A stretch of DNA of 9,945 nucleotides from an uncultured Pseudomonadota bacterium (GTDB taxonomy: Bacteria; Pseudomonadota; Gammaproteobacteria; Burkholderiales; Thiobacillaceae). The notes under the pieces are model-generated. The model was given only the letters and a program-made list of their open reading frames with translations, did no database searches and was not told the DNA's origin. Of the stretch, positions 1 to 6,500 are shown in pieces (positions within the stretch are counted from its first letter, which is position 1; the number at the start of each line of letters is the position of its first letter). The stretch lies in contig CAISDD010000272.1 in NCBI GenBank assembly GCA_903883985.1, positions 1-9,945 of the forward strand, read 5' to 3'. The position numbers and the translations under genes were made by a program.

Positions 1-128
1 AAACCCGCCCCTACCAAAGCTTCCACCAGGACTTGGCCTGCACTGGGCCGTCACCCGTAGGGGCGGGTTTCAAACCCGCCCCAACCAAAGCTTCCACCAG
101 GACTTGGCCTGCACTGGGCCGTCACCCG
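1..128. repeat. Tandem duplication of the bamD 3' end (71-base period)
   Basis: Bases 1-57 match bases 72-128 at 56 of 57 positions, an offset of 71. The only difference is T at 12 against A at 83. Bases 72-128 are the authentic end of bamD, so the distal copy carries its last 14 codons (GDGPVQAKSWWKLW). In the distal copy these are followed by an in-frame TAG (complement of 11-13). Each unit is a bamD tail of about 42 bases joined to a GC-rich palindrome. The window begins exactly at a unit boundary, so further units may lie outside to the left. Confidence 0.95.
57..85. repeat. REP-like palindrome at the end of bamD
   Basis: This is a 29-base palindrome centred on base 71, with arms GTAGGGGCGGGTTT and its reverse complement and one mismatch at base 83. 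The uninterrupted core is 60-82 (11-base arms). Bases 1-14 are a perfect copy of one arm, so a second palindrome probably straddles the left edge. GC-rich palindromes of this look are common as dispersed intergenic repeats in proteobacteria, but a genome search is needed to show dispersal here. On the bamD transcript it would form a stable hairpin that could protect the 3' end. There is no U tract after it, so it is not a classical intrinsic terminator. Confidence 0.75.
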
Positions 129-873
129 AGATAAAAACACTCTTGGGGAAATTCAGCTTGAGCACACGCAGCGTGTCGTCGCGCAAGTCGGCCAGGTTCA
201 ACTTGTCGTAGCTCCTGGCCATGGTCGCCAGGCCTGCTTCCAGAGCCGGCGCCTGGCGGTAGTTCTCCAGCGCGAACTTGACGCGATTGACTGCGGCCAC
301 GTAGGCGCCACGCTTGTAGTAGTAGCGCGCCACCTGCACCTCATGGGCGCCCAGGTTATCCACCAGATATTTCATGCGTCCCACGGCATCGGCCGCGTAC
401 CTGCTCTGCGGGAAGCGGGTGGATAGCTCCTTGAACGACTCGAAGGCTTCGCGCGCTGACTTGGGGTCGCGCTCGCTCATCTCCTGATCGGCCATCCTGG
501 CAAAAAAGCCGCTGTCCTCCACGAAATTGGACAGGCCCTTGAGGTACAAGGCGTAGTCCACGTTGGGGTGGTTGGGATGCATCTTCATGAAGCGGTCGCA
601 GGCCGCGATGGCGGAGGCCGGCTCGTTGTCCTTGTAGTAGGCGTAGGCCACTTCCAGCTGCGACTGCTGGGCATAGGCGCCATAAGGATAACGTGCTTCC
701 AACTTCTCGAACGTCTTCACGGCTTCGGTGTAGTTACCATCGGCCAGTTTTTCCTTGGCGCTGTAGTACAGCTTGGCGGCCGACCAGTCCTTGGTCTCAT
801 CGATCTGTTCCGGCAGCAATCCGCAACCAGAGAAGAAACCAAACAGCAGAAGCAAAGTTAGAATGCGCAGCAT
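70..873 (-). CDS. bamD: Outer membrane protein assembly factor BamD
   Basis: BamD (ComL/YfiO) is the essential periplasmic TPR lipoprotein of the BAM complex, which folds and inserts beta-barrel proteins into the outer membrane. The product has 267 residues, about the family length. A lipoprotein signal peptide ends in the lipobox FSGC, giving lipidated Cys17. TPR-type helices fill about residues 30-245 (for example the AVKTFEKLEARYPYG and YALYLKGL segments). The start at 873 is chosen because it places the signal peptide at the N terminus; the frame is open further upstream, but that part runs into rluD. The end is odd: native-looking WWKLW is followed by LGRV and a TGA at the centre of a palindrome, whereas a duplicated copy just downstream has a stop directly after WWKLW. 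It is divergent from rluD with a 34-base gap. Confidence 0.96.
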   Translation of the reverse strand: MLRILTLLLLFGFFSGCGLLPEQIDETKDWSAAKLYYSAKEKLADGNYTEAVKTFEKLEARYPYGAYAQQSQLEVAYAYYKDNEPASAIAACDRFMKMHPNHPNVDYALYLKGLSNFVEDSGFFARMADQEMSERDPKSAREAFESFKELSTRFPQSRYAADAVGRMKYLVDNLGAHEVQVARYYYKRGAYVAAVNRVKFALENYRQAPALEAGLATMARSYDKLNLADLRDDTLRVLKLNFPKSVFISGDGPVQAKSWWKLWLGRV

Positions 874-898
874 CTCAATCCCCAATAAAGGCGCGCGG

Positions 899-904
899 AT
901 TATA
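899..904 (-). promoter_or_regulatory. Candidate -10 box of the bamD promoter
   Basis: The minus strand reads TATAAT, a perfect sigma-70 -10 hexamer, 25 bases upstream of the bamD ATG. This would give a leader of roughly 15-20 bases. A TG lies two bases upstream of the hexamer, near but not at the extended -10 position. No good -35 hexamer is visible at the expected spacing. The box ends four bases short of the rluD ATG, so bamD transcription would start in the gap and its -35 region would lie inside rluD. Confidence 0.4.
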
Positions 905-907
905 CCC

Positions 908-1825
908 ATGCCAGAAACCCGCCACCTCACCATCCCCACCGAACATGCCGGCCGTCGCCTCGACCAGAGCCTGGCCGAACTGTTGCCGGAATATTCTCGC
1001 AGCCGCATCCAGACCTGGATCGACGCGGGCCTGGTGCACATCGCCAACGCCGATGCCAGCCGCAAGCTCAAGGTCTGGGGCGGTGAAGCCGTGAGTGTGG
1101 AGCCGGACGTACACCCAGCAGAATTGCCACATCAAGCCGAGGACATCGCTCTCTCCATCGTCTTCGAGGACGAATCCATCCTGGTGCTCGACAAGCCCGC
1201 CGGCTTGGTCACCCACCCCGGCGCCGGCAACTGGGAGGGCACCCTGCTCAACGCCCTCCTCCACCATGTTCCGGGTGCGGCCACCCTGCCGCGAGCGGGC
1301 ATCGTGCATCGCCTGGACAAGGACACCTCCGGACTCATGGTGGTCGCCAAGACACTGGAAGCCCAGACCCAACTGGTGCGCGACCTGCAGGCGCGCACGG
1401 TGAAACGGGTGTATTGGGCGGTGGCGCTGGGCCTCATCCAGCCGCCGGAGGGGTCCATCGAAGCCCCCATAGGCCGCCACCCGACGCAGCGGGTGCGCAT
1501 GGCCGTGGTGGATAACGACCGCGGCAAGCCCGCCCTGACGCATTACAAGGTGCGGCGCCAGTTCGCCGATGTCGCCTGGGTGGAGTGCCGCCTGGCCACC
1601 GGCCGCACCCACCAGATCCGCGTGCATCTGGCCCACCTGGGCCACCCGCTGCTGGGGGACAGCCTGTACTCGGGACGTAGACGATCCGCCATCGCCTTTC
1701 CCCGCCAGGCGCTGCACGCCGTGCGCCTCGGGCTGGTGCACCCAAGTAGCGGCGCGGCCATGGAATGGGAAGCGCCACCGCCGCCCGATTTCGCCGGACT
1801 GCTGCTGCAACTGTCAAGCCTGTAG
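908..1825 (+). CDS. rluD: Ribosomal large subunit pseudouridine synthase RluD
   Basis: This is an RluA/RluD-family pseudouridine synthase; E. coli RluD converts uridines 1911, 1915 and 1917 in helix 69 of 23S rRNA. The 305-residue product has an N-terminal S4 RNA-binding domain (about residues 14-70, with SRSRIQTWI) and a catalytic domain. That domain holds the signature GIVHRLDKDTSGL with catalytic Asp137, followed by GRTHQIRVH at 232-240. The start at 908 gives the usual short N terminus before the S4 domain (LTIPTEHAGRRLDQ). Longer in-frame starts exist but would run back through the bamD start. No clear Shine-Dalgarno sequence precedes it. Genes for bamD and rluD are divergent neighbours in many betaproteobacteria. 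pgeF follows 34 bases downstream, probably in the same operon. RluC is the main alternative within the family; length, domains and neighbours favour RluD. Confidence 0.95.
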   Translation: MPETRHLTIPTEHAGRRLDQSLAELLPEYSRSRIQTWIDAGLVHIANADASRKLKVWGGEAVSVEPDVHPAELPHQAEDIALSIVFEDESILVLDKPAGLVTHPGAGNWEGTLLNALLHHVPGAATLPRAGIVHRLDKDTSGLMVVAKTLEAQTQLVRDLQARTVKRVYWAVALGLIQPPEGSIEAPIGRHPTQRVRMAVVDNDRGKPALTHYKVRRQFADVAWVECRLATGRTHQIRVHLAHLGHPLLGDSLYSGRRRSAIAFPRQALHAVRLGLVHPSSGAAMEWEAPPPPDFAGLLLQLSSL

Positions 1826-1859
1826 CGCCGGCATCGTTCCCGACACGACGAGACACCTC

Positions 1860-2678
1860 ATGCCCCCAGACTGGATCAGCCCCGACTGGCCCGCACCCAG
1901 CAATGTGCACGCCTTCATGACCACCCGTTCCGGCGGTGTCAGCCTGGGTTCGTTCGCCAGCTTCAACCCCGCCGGCCATGTCGGCGATGCGGCGGACGCC
2001 GTGGCCGAGAATCGCCGCCGCTTGCGGCTGTTTCTGCCGGCGGAACCGCTCTGGCTGAATCAGGTGCATGGCTGCGCCGTGGCCTGCGAGTTGAGTGGTG
2101 GAAGTAGCGGCGACGTCCCCACCGCCGATGCCAGCGCCGCCTTCCTGTCCGGCGAGGTGCGTGCCGTGCTCACCGCCGATTGCCTGCCAGTGCTCTTTTG
2201 CGATGCCGCAGGCAGCCGGGTGGCCGCAGCCCACGCCGGCTGGCGCGGCCTGGCGGCGGGGGTGTTGGAAGAAACCGTGCGCGCCATGCGAGTACCTCCC
2301 ACGCAGATACTGGCCTGGCTGGGTGCTGCCATCGGTCCGGCGGCCTTCGCGGTCGGCGACGAAGTGCGCGAAGCTTTCGTGGCTCGTGACCCAACCGCGG
2401 CAGCCGCATTCTTGCCGCATCCCGCGCCCGGCCAAGTCGTTCGCCAGGCCGCCCCAGGAACGACTTGCCCCCCTTGGGGGGCGGCTCGGACGCCTTTTCC
2501 GGGCAAGGGGCACAGCTACCTTGCCGACCTCTATGCCCTGGCGCGCAACCGACTGGCCGTGGCCGGTGTTACCCGAGTCTATGGTGGGGGGCTGTGCACA
2601 TTCGGCGACCCGCGCTTCTTCTCCTACCGCCGCGAAGTCCGCACCGGTCGCATGGCCTGCGTGATCTGGCGGGATTGA
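1860..2678 (+). CDS. pgeF: Peptidoglycan editing factor PgeF (YfiH/LACC1 family)
   Basis: This is a YfiH/LACC1-family metalloprotein, formerly called polyphenol oxidase or laccase domain protein. Members have been given purine nucleoside phosphorylase or adenosine deaminase activity, and in E. coli a role in removing wrongly built peptidoglycan precursors. Family motifs are intact: NQVHG with His70, TADCLPVLFCD with Cys108 and AHAGWRG with His125 are the expected metal ligands. AIGPAAFAVGDEV and the C-terminal GGLCTFGDPRFFSYRR are also present. The start at 1860 gives a normal N terminus and a 34-base gap after rluD. The product has 272 residues, about 20-25 more than is usual. The excess is one low-complexity in-frame insertion (residues 192-215 approximately) just before the conserved LADLYALARNRL helix. 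It is convergent with ugd, with a 12-base gap and no visible terminator. Confidence 0.93.
   Translation: MPPDWISPDWPAPSNVHAFMTTRSGGVSLGSFASFNPAGHVGDAADAVAENRRRLRLFLPAEPLWLNQVHGCAVACELSGGSSGDVPTADASAAFLSGEVRAVLTADCLPVLFCDAAGSRVAAAHAGWRGLAAGVLEETVRAMRVPPTQILAWLGAAIGPAAFAVGDEVREAFVARDPTAAAAFLPHPAPGQVVRQAAPGTTCPPWGAARTPFPGKGHSYLADLYALARNRLAVAGVTRVYGGGLCTFGDPRFFSYRREVRTGRMACVIWRD
2433..2504 (+). repeat. Hairpin-rich insertion of about 72 bases inside pgeF
   Basis: Two adjacent inverted repeats are seen. The arms CAAGTCGTTC (2433-2442) and GAACGACTTG (2458-2467) are perfect 10-mers around a 15-base loop. They are followed directly by GCCCCCC (2467-2473) and GGGGGGC (2476-2482) with a 2-base loop. 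The segment encodes Pro/Ala/Gly/Thr-rich residues between conserved PgeF blocks and keeps the frame (24 codons). CCGGCCAAG at 2428-2436 recurs as CCGGGCAAG at 2499-2507, possibly marking the edges. C-run/TT/G-run hairpins occur as small dispersed repeats in betaproteobacteria, so I infer a REP/MITE-like element; the exact ends are uncertain. Confidence 0.6.
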
Positions 2679-2690
2679 GCGCTTGGCCCC

Positions 2691-3857
2691 CTAATCTTTC
2701 CCGAACAGATCCCGACTGTAGACTTTGTCCGCGACATCAAGCAGATCCTCGCTGATGCGGTTGGCAACGATAACGTCGGATAGCCTCTTGAACTCGGCCA
2801 GGTCGTTGATCACCCTGGAGTGGAAGAACTCCGCTTCCTTGAATACCGGTTCGTAGACGATGACCTCGATGCCCTTGGCCTTGATGCGCTTCATGATGCC
2901 CTGGATGGAGGACGCCCGGAAATTGTCCGAGCCGCTCTTCATAATCAAGCGGTGCACGCCGACGATGCGGGGTTTGCGCTTCAGTATGCTGTCGGCGACG
3001 AAGTCCTTGCGCGTGGTGTTGGAGTCGACGATGGCGCGCATCAGGTTCTGCGGCACGTCCTGGTAATTGGCGAGCAACTGCTTGGTGTCCTTGGGCAGAC
3101 AGTAACCGCCATAGCCGAATGACGGGTTGTTGTAGTGGTCACCGATGCGCGGGTCGAGGCTGACGCCCTGGATGATCTGCCTGGTGTCCAGACCATGGGT
3201 GGCGGCGTAGGTATCCAGTTCGTTGAAATACGCCACGCGCATGGCCAGGTAGGTGTTCGAGAACAGCTTGACCGCCTCCGCCTCGGTGGCGTCGGTGAAC
3301 AGCACCGGGATATCCTGCTTGATCGCGCCCTGCTGCAACAGGCCGGCGAAGGTCGCGGCCCGTTCGGAGCGCTCGCCGATGAGGATGCGCGAGGGATGGA
3401 GATTGTCGTATAAAGCGCGGCCTTCGCGCAGGAACTCCGGTGAAAATATCAGGTTTTTGCAGGAAAACTGTGCCTTCAGCTTCTCCGTATAGCCCACCGG
3501 GACGGTGGACTTGAGGATCATGACCGCCTGCGGGTTGATGGCCATGACATCCTGAATGACCGACTCGACCGAACGTGTGTTGAAGTAATTGGTATCGGGG
3601 TCGTAGTCGGTGGGCGTGGCGATGATGACGAAATCGGCACCTTCGTAAGCCTGGTATCGGTCGAGTGTGGCGCGAAAATTGAGCGGCCGGTTTTGCAGAT
3701 AGTCCTCGAGCTCGACATCAACGATGGGAGAGACCTTGCGGTTCAACATCTCGATCTTCTCGGGGACGATGTCGAGTGCCACCACCTCGTTGTGCTGCGC
3801 CAGCAAGATGGCGTTGGAGAGACCGACGTAGCCGGTTCCGGCGATGGCGATTTTCAT
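2691..3857 (-). CDS. ugd: UDP-glucose 6-dehydrogenase
   Basis: The enzyme oxidises UDP-glucose to UDP-glucuronate in the cytoplasm with two NAD+, supplying exopolysaccharide, capsule or lipid A modification pathways. The product has 388 residues, the same length as E. coli Ugd, and is very similar along its whole length by eye. It has the N-terminal NAD-binding GTGYVGLSN, then IIATPTDYD, STVPVG, SPEFLREGRALYDNLHPSR and EAEAVKLFSNTYLAMRVAYFNELD. The catalytic motif is FGYGGYCLPKDTK with Cys253. The C-terminal UDP-binding part has RLIMKSGSDNFRASS. This is the short gammaproteobacterial/E. coli-like type. The start is unambiguous because the Rossmann strand begins at residue 2; only a weak GAG-type ribosome site precedes it. 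It sits alone, without glycosyltransferases. The 110 bases upstream hold no promoter that I can call. Confidence 0.97.
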   Translation of the reverse strand: MKIAIAGTGYVGLSNAILLAQHNEVVALDIVPEKIEMLNRKVSPIVDVELEDYLQNRPLNFRATLDRYQAYEGADFVIIATPTDYDPDTNYFNTRSVESVIQDVMAINPQAVMILKSTVPVGYTEKLKAQFSCKNLIFSPEFLREGRALYDNLHPSRILIGERSERAATFAGLLQQGAIKQDIPVLFTDATEAEAVKLFSNTYLAMRVAYFNELDTYAATHGLDTRQIIQGVSLDPRIGDHYNNPSFGYGGYCLPKDTKQLLANYQDVPQNLMRAIVDSNTTRKDFVADSILKRKPRIVGVHRLIMKSGSDNFRASSIQGIMKRIKAKGIEVIVYEPVFKEAEFFHSRVINDLAEFKRLSDVIVANRISEDLLDVADKVYSRDLFGKD

Positions 3858-3967
3858 GCGTTACTCACTAGGGTGGAAGAGTATCCGGCGCGGGTGGCTG
3901 GCTCGCGCAACCGTATCACGAAACTCCGCTGTCATGGCCTGATGGCGGGAGCCGTGGCCTGAGGCGC

Positions 3968-4522
3968 TCAGTAGTTGGCGACCTTGCTGAGCACGCGATC
4001 AATCAGGTTGGCGTTGACCTTGCCGGCCAGGTGGGCGATGTCGGACGACGACAACTGCTTCAGCTTGTCGCCGATACGCACCTTTTTTTCGTCGCTCAGC
4101 AGGCTAACGGGAAGAACCGGCCACACCTTGGCACTCAGGCCAGCCATGCCTTCCACACCCAACGCGTTCAGGATAGACAGGATCGTGCCCGACTTCAAGG
4201 CGGATGCGACCGCTCGGATCTGGCCATGGCTCGCCCGGTTCATCACTTCGCCAATTTGCGCCTGACTCGCCTGCCGCAACACGGCGGTGATCTCGTCGAC
4301 GCTCATCGGGCTGACGATGGCATGCACCTGGACGGGCGTGAGGTGTGCGACGATGTTACGGATCGCCGCCGGGCTGGCGTGATGCACCATATCCAGCGGA
4401 CGCAGGACAGGACAGGCATGGGTGGTGTAACTGATCCGTCCGTAGCTGTCGATACAACTGACAGGTGCGGCGGCGGCGGCCTGCGCGAGCAGACAAGCCA
4501 ACAAGGCAATACGGCGGCACAT
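3968..4522 (-). CDS. Secreted protein with DUF4124-like N terminus and 12-residue repeats
   Basis: Function unknown. The 184-residue product begins with a signal peptide (MCRRIALLACLLAQ plus an Ala run, likely cleaved near residue 19), so it should be periplasmic. Residues 23-38 (CIDSYGRISYTTHACP) resemble the start of DUF4124 domains: a short strand pair bounded by two Cys that could form a disulfide. From residue 52 to 183 the protein divides without gaps into eleven 12-residue units with a hydrophobic residue at position 3 and others at 6/7 and 10 (for example AQIGEVMNRASH). This suggests a stack of short helices, somewhat like the MgtE N-terminal domain in layout. The start is chosen for the signal peptide and for GGGAG six bases upstream. 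It is divergent from the CBS-domain gene across 133 bases. Confidence 0.82.
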   Translation of the reverse strand: MCRRIALLACLLAQAAAAAPVSCIDSYGRISYTTHACPVLRPLDMVHHASPAAIRNIVAHLTPVQVHAIVSPMSVDEITAVLRQASQAQIGEVMNRASHGQIRAVASALKSGTILSILNALGVEGMAGLSAKVWPVLPVSLLSDEKKVRIGDKLKQLSSSDIAHLAGKVNANLIDRVLSKVANY

Positions 4523-4528
4523 CGAAGT

Positions 4529-4533
4529 CTCCC
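4529..4533 (-). promoter_or_regulatory. Ribosome binding site of the 12-residue repeat protein
   Basis: The minus strand reads GGGAG, six bases upstream of the ATG at 4522. It decides the start: the frame is open for another 27 codons upstream, but that stretch is not signal-peptide-like and would displace the signal peptide. Confidence 0.6.
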
Positions 4534-4655
4534 GGGGCGCGTCAGTGTACACCCTGCCGCCCATTCCGGCGCGCCAGGCAGGTCCATTACATCGGCAAGA
4601 CACCCGAGAGCCGCCATATCCAATATGCTATGCACTTTCCCGCCGTTCTCCCCCC

Positions 4656-6500
4656 ATGGTCACGCCCAACTCTCTCATCCTCGCCACGGCGGACCAGCTC
4701 GCCCGTTTCGCGCCCTTCGACAGCATGGAGCGGGAACATTTGATCTGGCTGGCCTTGCGGCTCAGACTGGACTATTACGCCAGGGGAGAGGTCGTGCTCG
4801 GACCGGAGGCGGGGCCGGCCGAGATTTTTTACATCATCAAACAAGGAGCGATCCACGGCGAACAGGACGTGGCGCGCGCCCAGGACGCCAACGACTGGCT
4901 GGAACTGCATGAGGGCGAATGTTTCCCCCTGGGCGCCCTGCTCTCCCGACGCGCCGTCGCCAGCACCTATCGGGCCGGGCAGGACACCTTCTGCTTCGAA
5001 CTGGCCGCCGCCGACTTCCGCGAACTGCTCAAACGCAGCGAGGCCTTTCACGACTTCTGTACGCGGCGCCTCGCCAACTTGCTGGAGCAGTCGAAGCAGG
5101 TCATCCAGGCCGAGTATGCCAAATCCAGCAGCGAGCAGCAGTCGATGTCCAGCACGCTAGCCTCGCTCATCCGTGGTGATCCCGTGACCTGCGCCCCGGA
5201 GACGCCGCTGCGCCAGGTTCTGGGGACCATGCACAGACTGGCCATCGGCTCCATGGTTGCTGTGGATGCGCACGGCAAGCCCCTGGGCATCTTCACTCTG
5301 CATGACCTCCTGCACCGAGTCGTGCTGGCCGGGATCAGCCTGGACGTGCCCTTTCATGCGGTGATGAGTCCGGACCCGGAGACGCTGCCGCCCCATGCGC
5401 TGGCGCACGATGCCGCCCTGACCATGGCCAGGCGCGGCTTCCGCCATATCCTGGTGGCGGAAAACGGCCGCCTCCAGGGGCTGATCTCGGAGAAGGATCT
5501 GTTCTCGCTGCAACGGGTAGGACTGCGCCAGATCAGCGGCGCCATCCGCGGCGCCGATCACCTGGACAAGCTTAAGCACTCCGCGAACGACATCCGCCAA
5601 CTGGCGCACAACATGCTGGCCCAGGGGGTGGCGACCGAGCAGTTCACCCAGATCATCTCCACCCTCAACGATCTGCTCACCCGGCGCACCATCGAACTGG
5701 AATTGCGCGACGATCCGGCGGCAGTGCTGAGTTTCTGCTGGTTGGCCCTGGACGCCGAGGGACGCATGGAGCAGACATTGGGCAGCGATCAGCACAATGG
5801 CATCGTCTTCACCGCCCACGAAGACGAGGATGCGGAGGCGATCCGCGCCGTACTGTTGCCCTTCGCGAAACGCGTGAATCTGGCCCTGGCGCAATATGGT
5901 TTCCCGCTCAGCACCACCATGGCTTCCAACGCGCAGTGGTGCTTGTCGCTCCAGGAATGGAAACACACCTGCGCCGGCTGGATCGCCCGCGGCGACGCCC
6001 TGGATCAGGCCGCGATCTTCTTCGATCTCCGACCCGTTGCAGGCGCCGACTCCCTGGCCATGGATCTGCGCGCATGGCAAACCACCGCGATCTCACCACG
6101 TTTTCTAGGACAGATGGCGGCACACGCTCTACGCAACGCTCCCCCACACGGATCGGTCCTGGATTTCTTCGCTGGCAAGGGAGGTACGCTGGACATCGAA
6201 TGCAATGGCAGCGCACTCTTCGTTGACGCTGCCCGCGTATTCAGCCTGGCCGCGGGCGGCGGACATACCACCCTGGAACGCCTGCGCGCGAGTTGCCAGG
6301 CGCTGGGCGTCAGTACCCAGGATGCGCAAGCCTGGTGCGATGCTTTTCTCTTCATCCAGCTTCTGCGCCTGCGCCTGCATCGGGAAGGTCATGGCGTCGA
6401 TCCGGACAAACTTAACGGCCTGGACAAGCGCATCCTCAGGGAAGCCTTCCGCCAGGCGCGCAAACTGCAAGCCAGGCTGGCGCAGGTCGTTCGAGAATGA
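4656..6500 (+). CDS. cNMP-like/CBS-pair/DUF294 nucleotidyltransferase-like signalling protein
   Basis: This is a 614-residue cytoplasmic multidomain protein. Residues 15-130 form a cyclic-nucleotide-binding-like beta-barrel (YYARGEVVL, IFYIIKQG, FPLGALLSRRAV), without the usual phosphate-binding Glu. Residues 170-285 are a CBS pair (DPVTCAPETPL..., GKPLGIFTLHDLL, GRLQGLISEKDL), which usually senses adenine nucleotides. Residues 330-470 are the DUF294 nucleotidyltransferase-like domain and 485-610 its C-terminal substrate-binding-like domain. The catalytic motifs look broken: the family's GSEGR is DAEGR at 366-370 and TDQDNG is SDQHNG at 377-382. Regulation rather than nucleotidyl transfer is therefore likely. 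ATG 4656 is preferred over GTG 4545 because the earlier part is low quality and lies in the divergent promoter region; there is no clear ribosome site. Its stop overlaps the exonuclease start (ATGA). In other betaproteobacteria such proteins commonly sit beside DUF4212/sodium:solute symporter genes, which are absent here. Confidence 0.9.
   Translation: MVTPNSLILATADQLARFAPFDSMEREHLIWLALRLRLDYYARGEVVLGPEAGPAEIFYIIKQGAIHGEQDVARAQDANDWLELHEGECFPLGALLSRRAVASTYRAGQDTFCFELAAADFRELLKRSEAFHDFCTRRLANLLEQSKQVIQAEYAKSSSEQQSMSSTLASLIRGDPVTCAPETPLRQVLGTMHRLAIGSMVAVDAHGKPLGIFTLHDLLHRVVLAGISLDVPFHAVMSPDPETLPPHALAHDAALTMARRGFRHILVAENGRLQGLISEKDLFSLQRVGLRQISGAIRGADHLDKLKHSANDIRQLAHNMLAQGVATEQFTQIISTLNDLLTRRTIELELRDDPAAVLSFCWLALDAEGRMEQTLGSDQHNGIVFTAHEDEDAEAIRAVLLPFAKRVNLALAQYGFPLSTTMASNAQWCLSLQEWKHTCAGWIARGDALDQAAIFFDLRPVAGADSLAMDLRAWQTTAISPRFLGQMAAHALRNAPPHGSVLDFFAGKGGTLDIECNGSALFVDAARVFSLAAGGGHTTLERLRASCQALGVSTQDAQAWCDAFLFIQLLRLRLHREGHGVDPDKLNGLDKRILREAFRQARKLQARLAQVVRE

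Noticed and set aside
57..85. Intrinsic terminator for bamD
   Set aside because: The hairpin is strong but no run of U follows on the minus strand, and the same arm recurs at 1-14, which fits a repeat element better.
1..128. CRISPR array
   Set aside because: Only two copies of a 57-base segment, one of which is the coding end of bamD, joined by a palindrome; there are no unique spacers.
874..1071. Longer N terminus for BamD
   Set aside because: The frame is open upstream, but that would bury the lipoprotein signal peptide and overlap the conserved start of rluD on the other strand.
875..1810. Long open frame opposite rluD
   Set aside because: It is a shadow of the GC-rich rluD codons on the other strand and contains no recognisable domain; rluD carries every family motif.
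1569..1859. Upstream extension of pgeF into rluD
   Set aside because: The extension would be read inside conserved rluD codons; homologues start close to the PDWPAP segment encoded after 1860.
1434..2513. Long minus-strand open frame opposite rluD and pgeF
   Set aside because: It spans two well-supported genes and its product is Gly/Arg/Pro-rich low-complexity sequence typical of antisense frames in GC-rich DNA.
3858..3967. Promoter or small gene upstream of ugd
   Set aside because: TTGCGC and GATACT on the minus strand are 19 bases apart and weak, and no ribosome site with an open frame is present; I see nothing supportable here.
4545..4655. GTG start for the CBS/DUF294 protein
   Set aside because: It would add 37 residues rich in Pro and Arg, with no conserved character, from the divergent promoter region.
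5157..6080. Minus-strand open frame opposite the CBS/DUF294 gene
   Set aside because: It has no start context or domain; the plus-strand frame has continuous CBS and DUF294 similarity.
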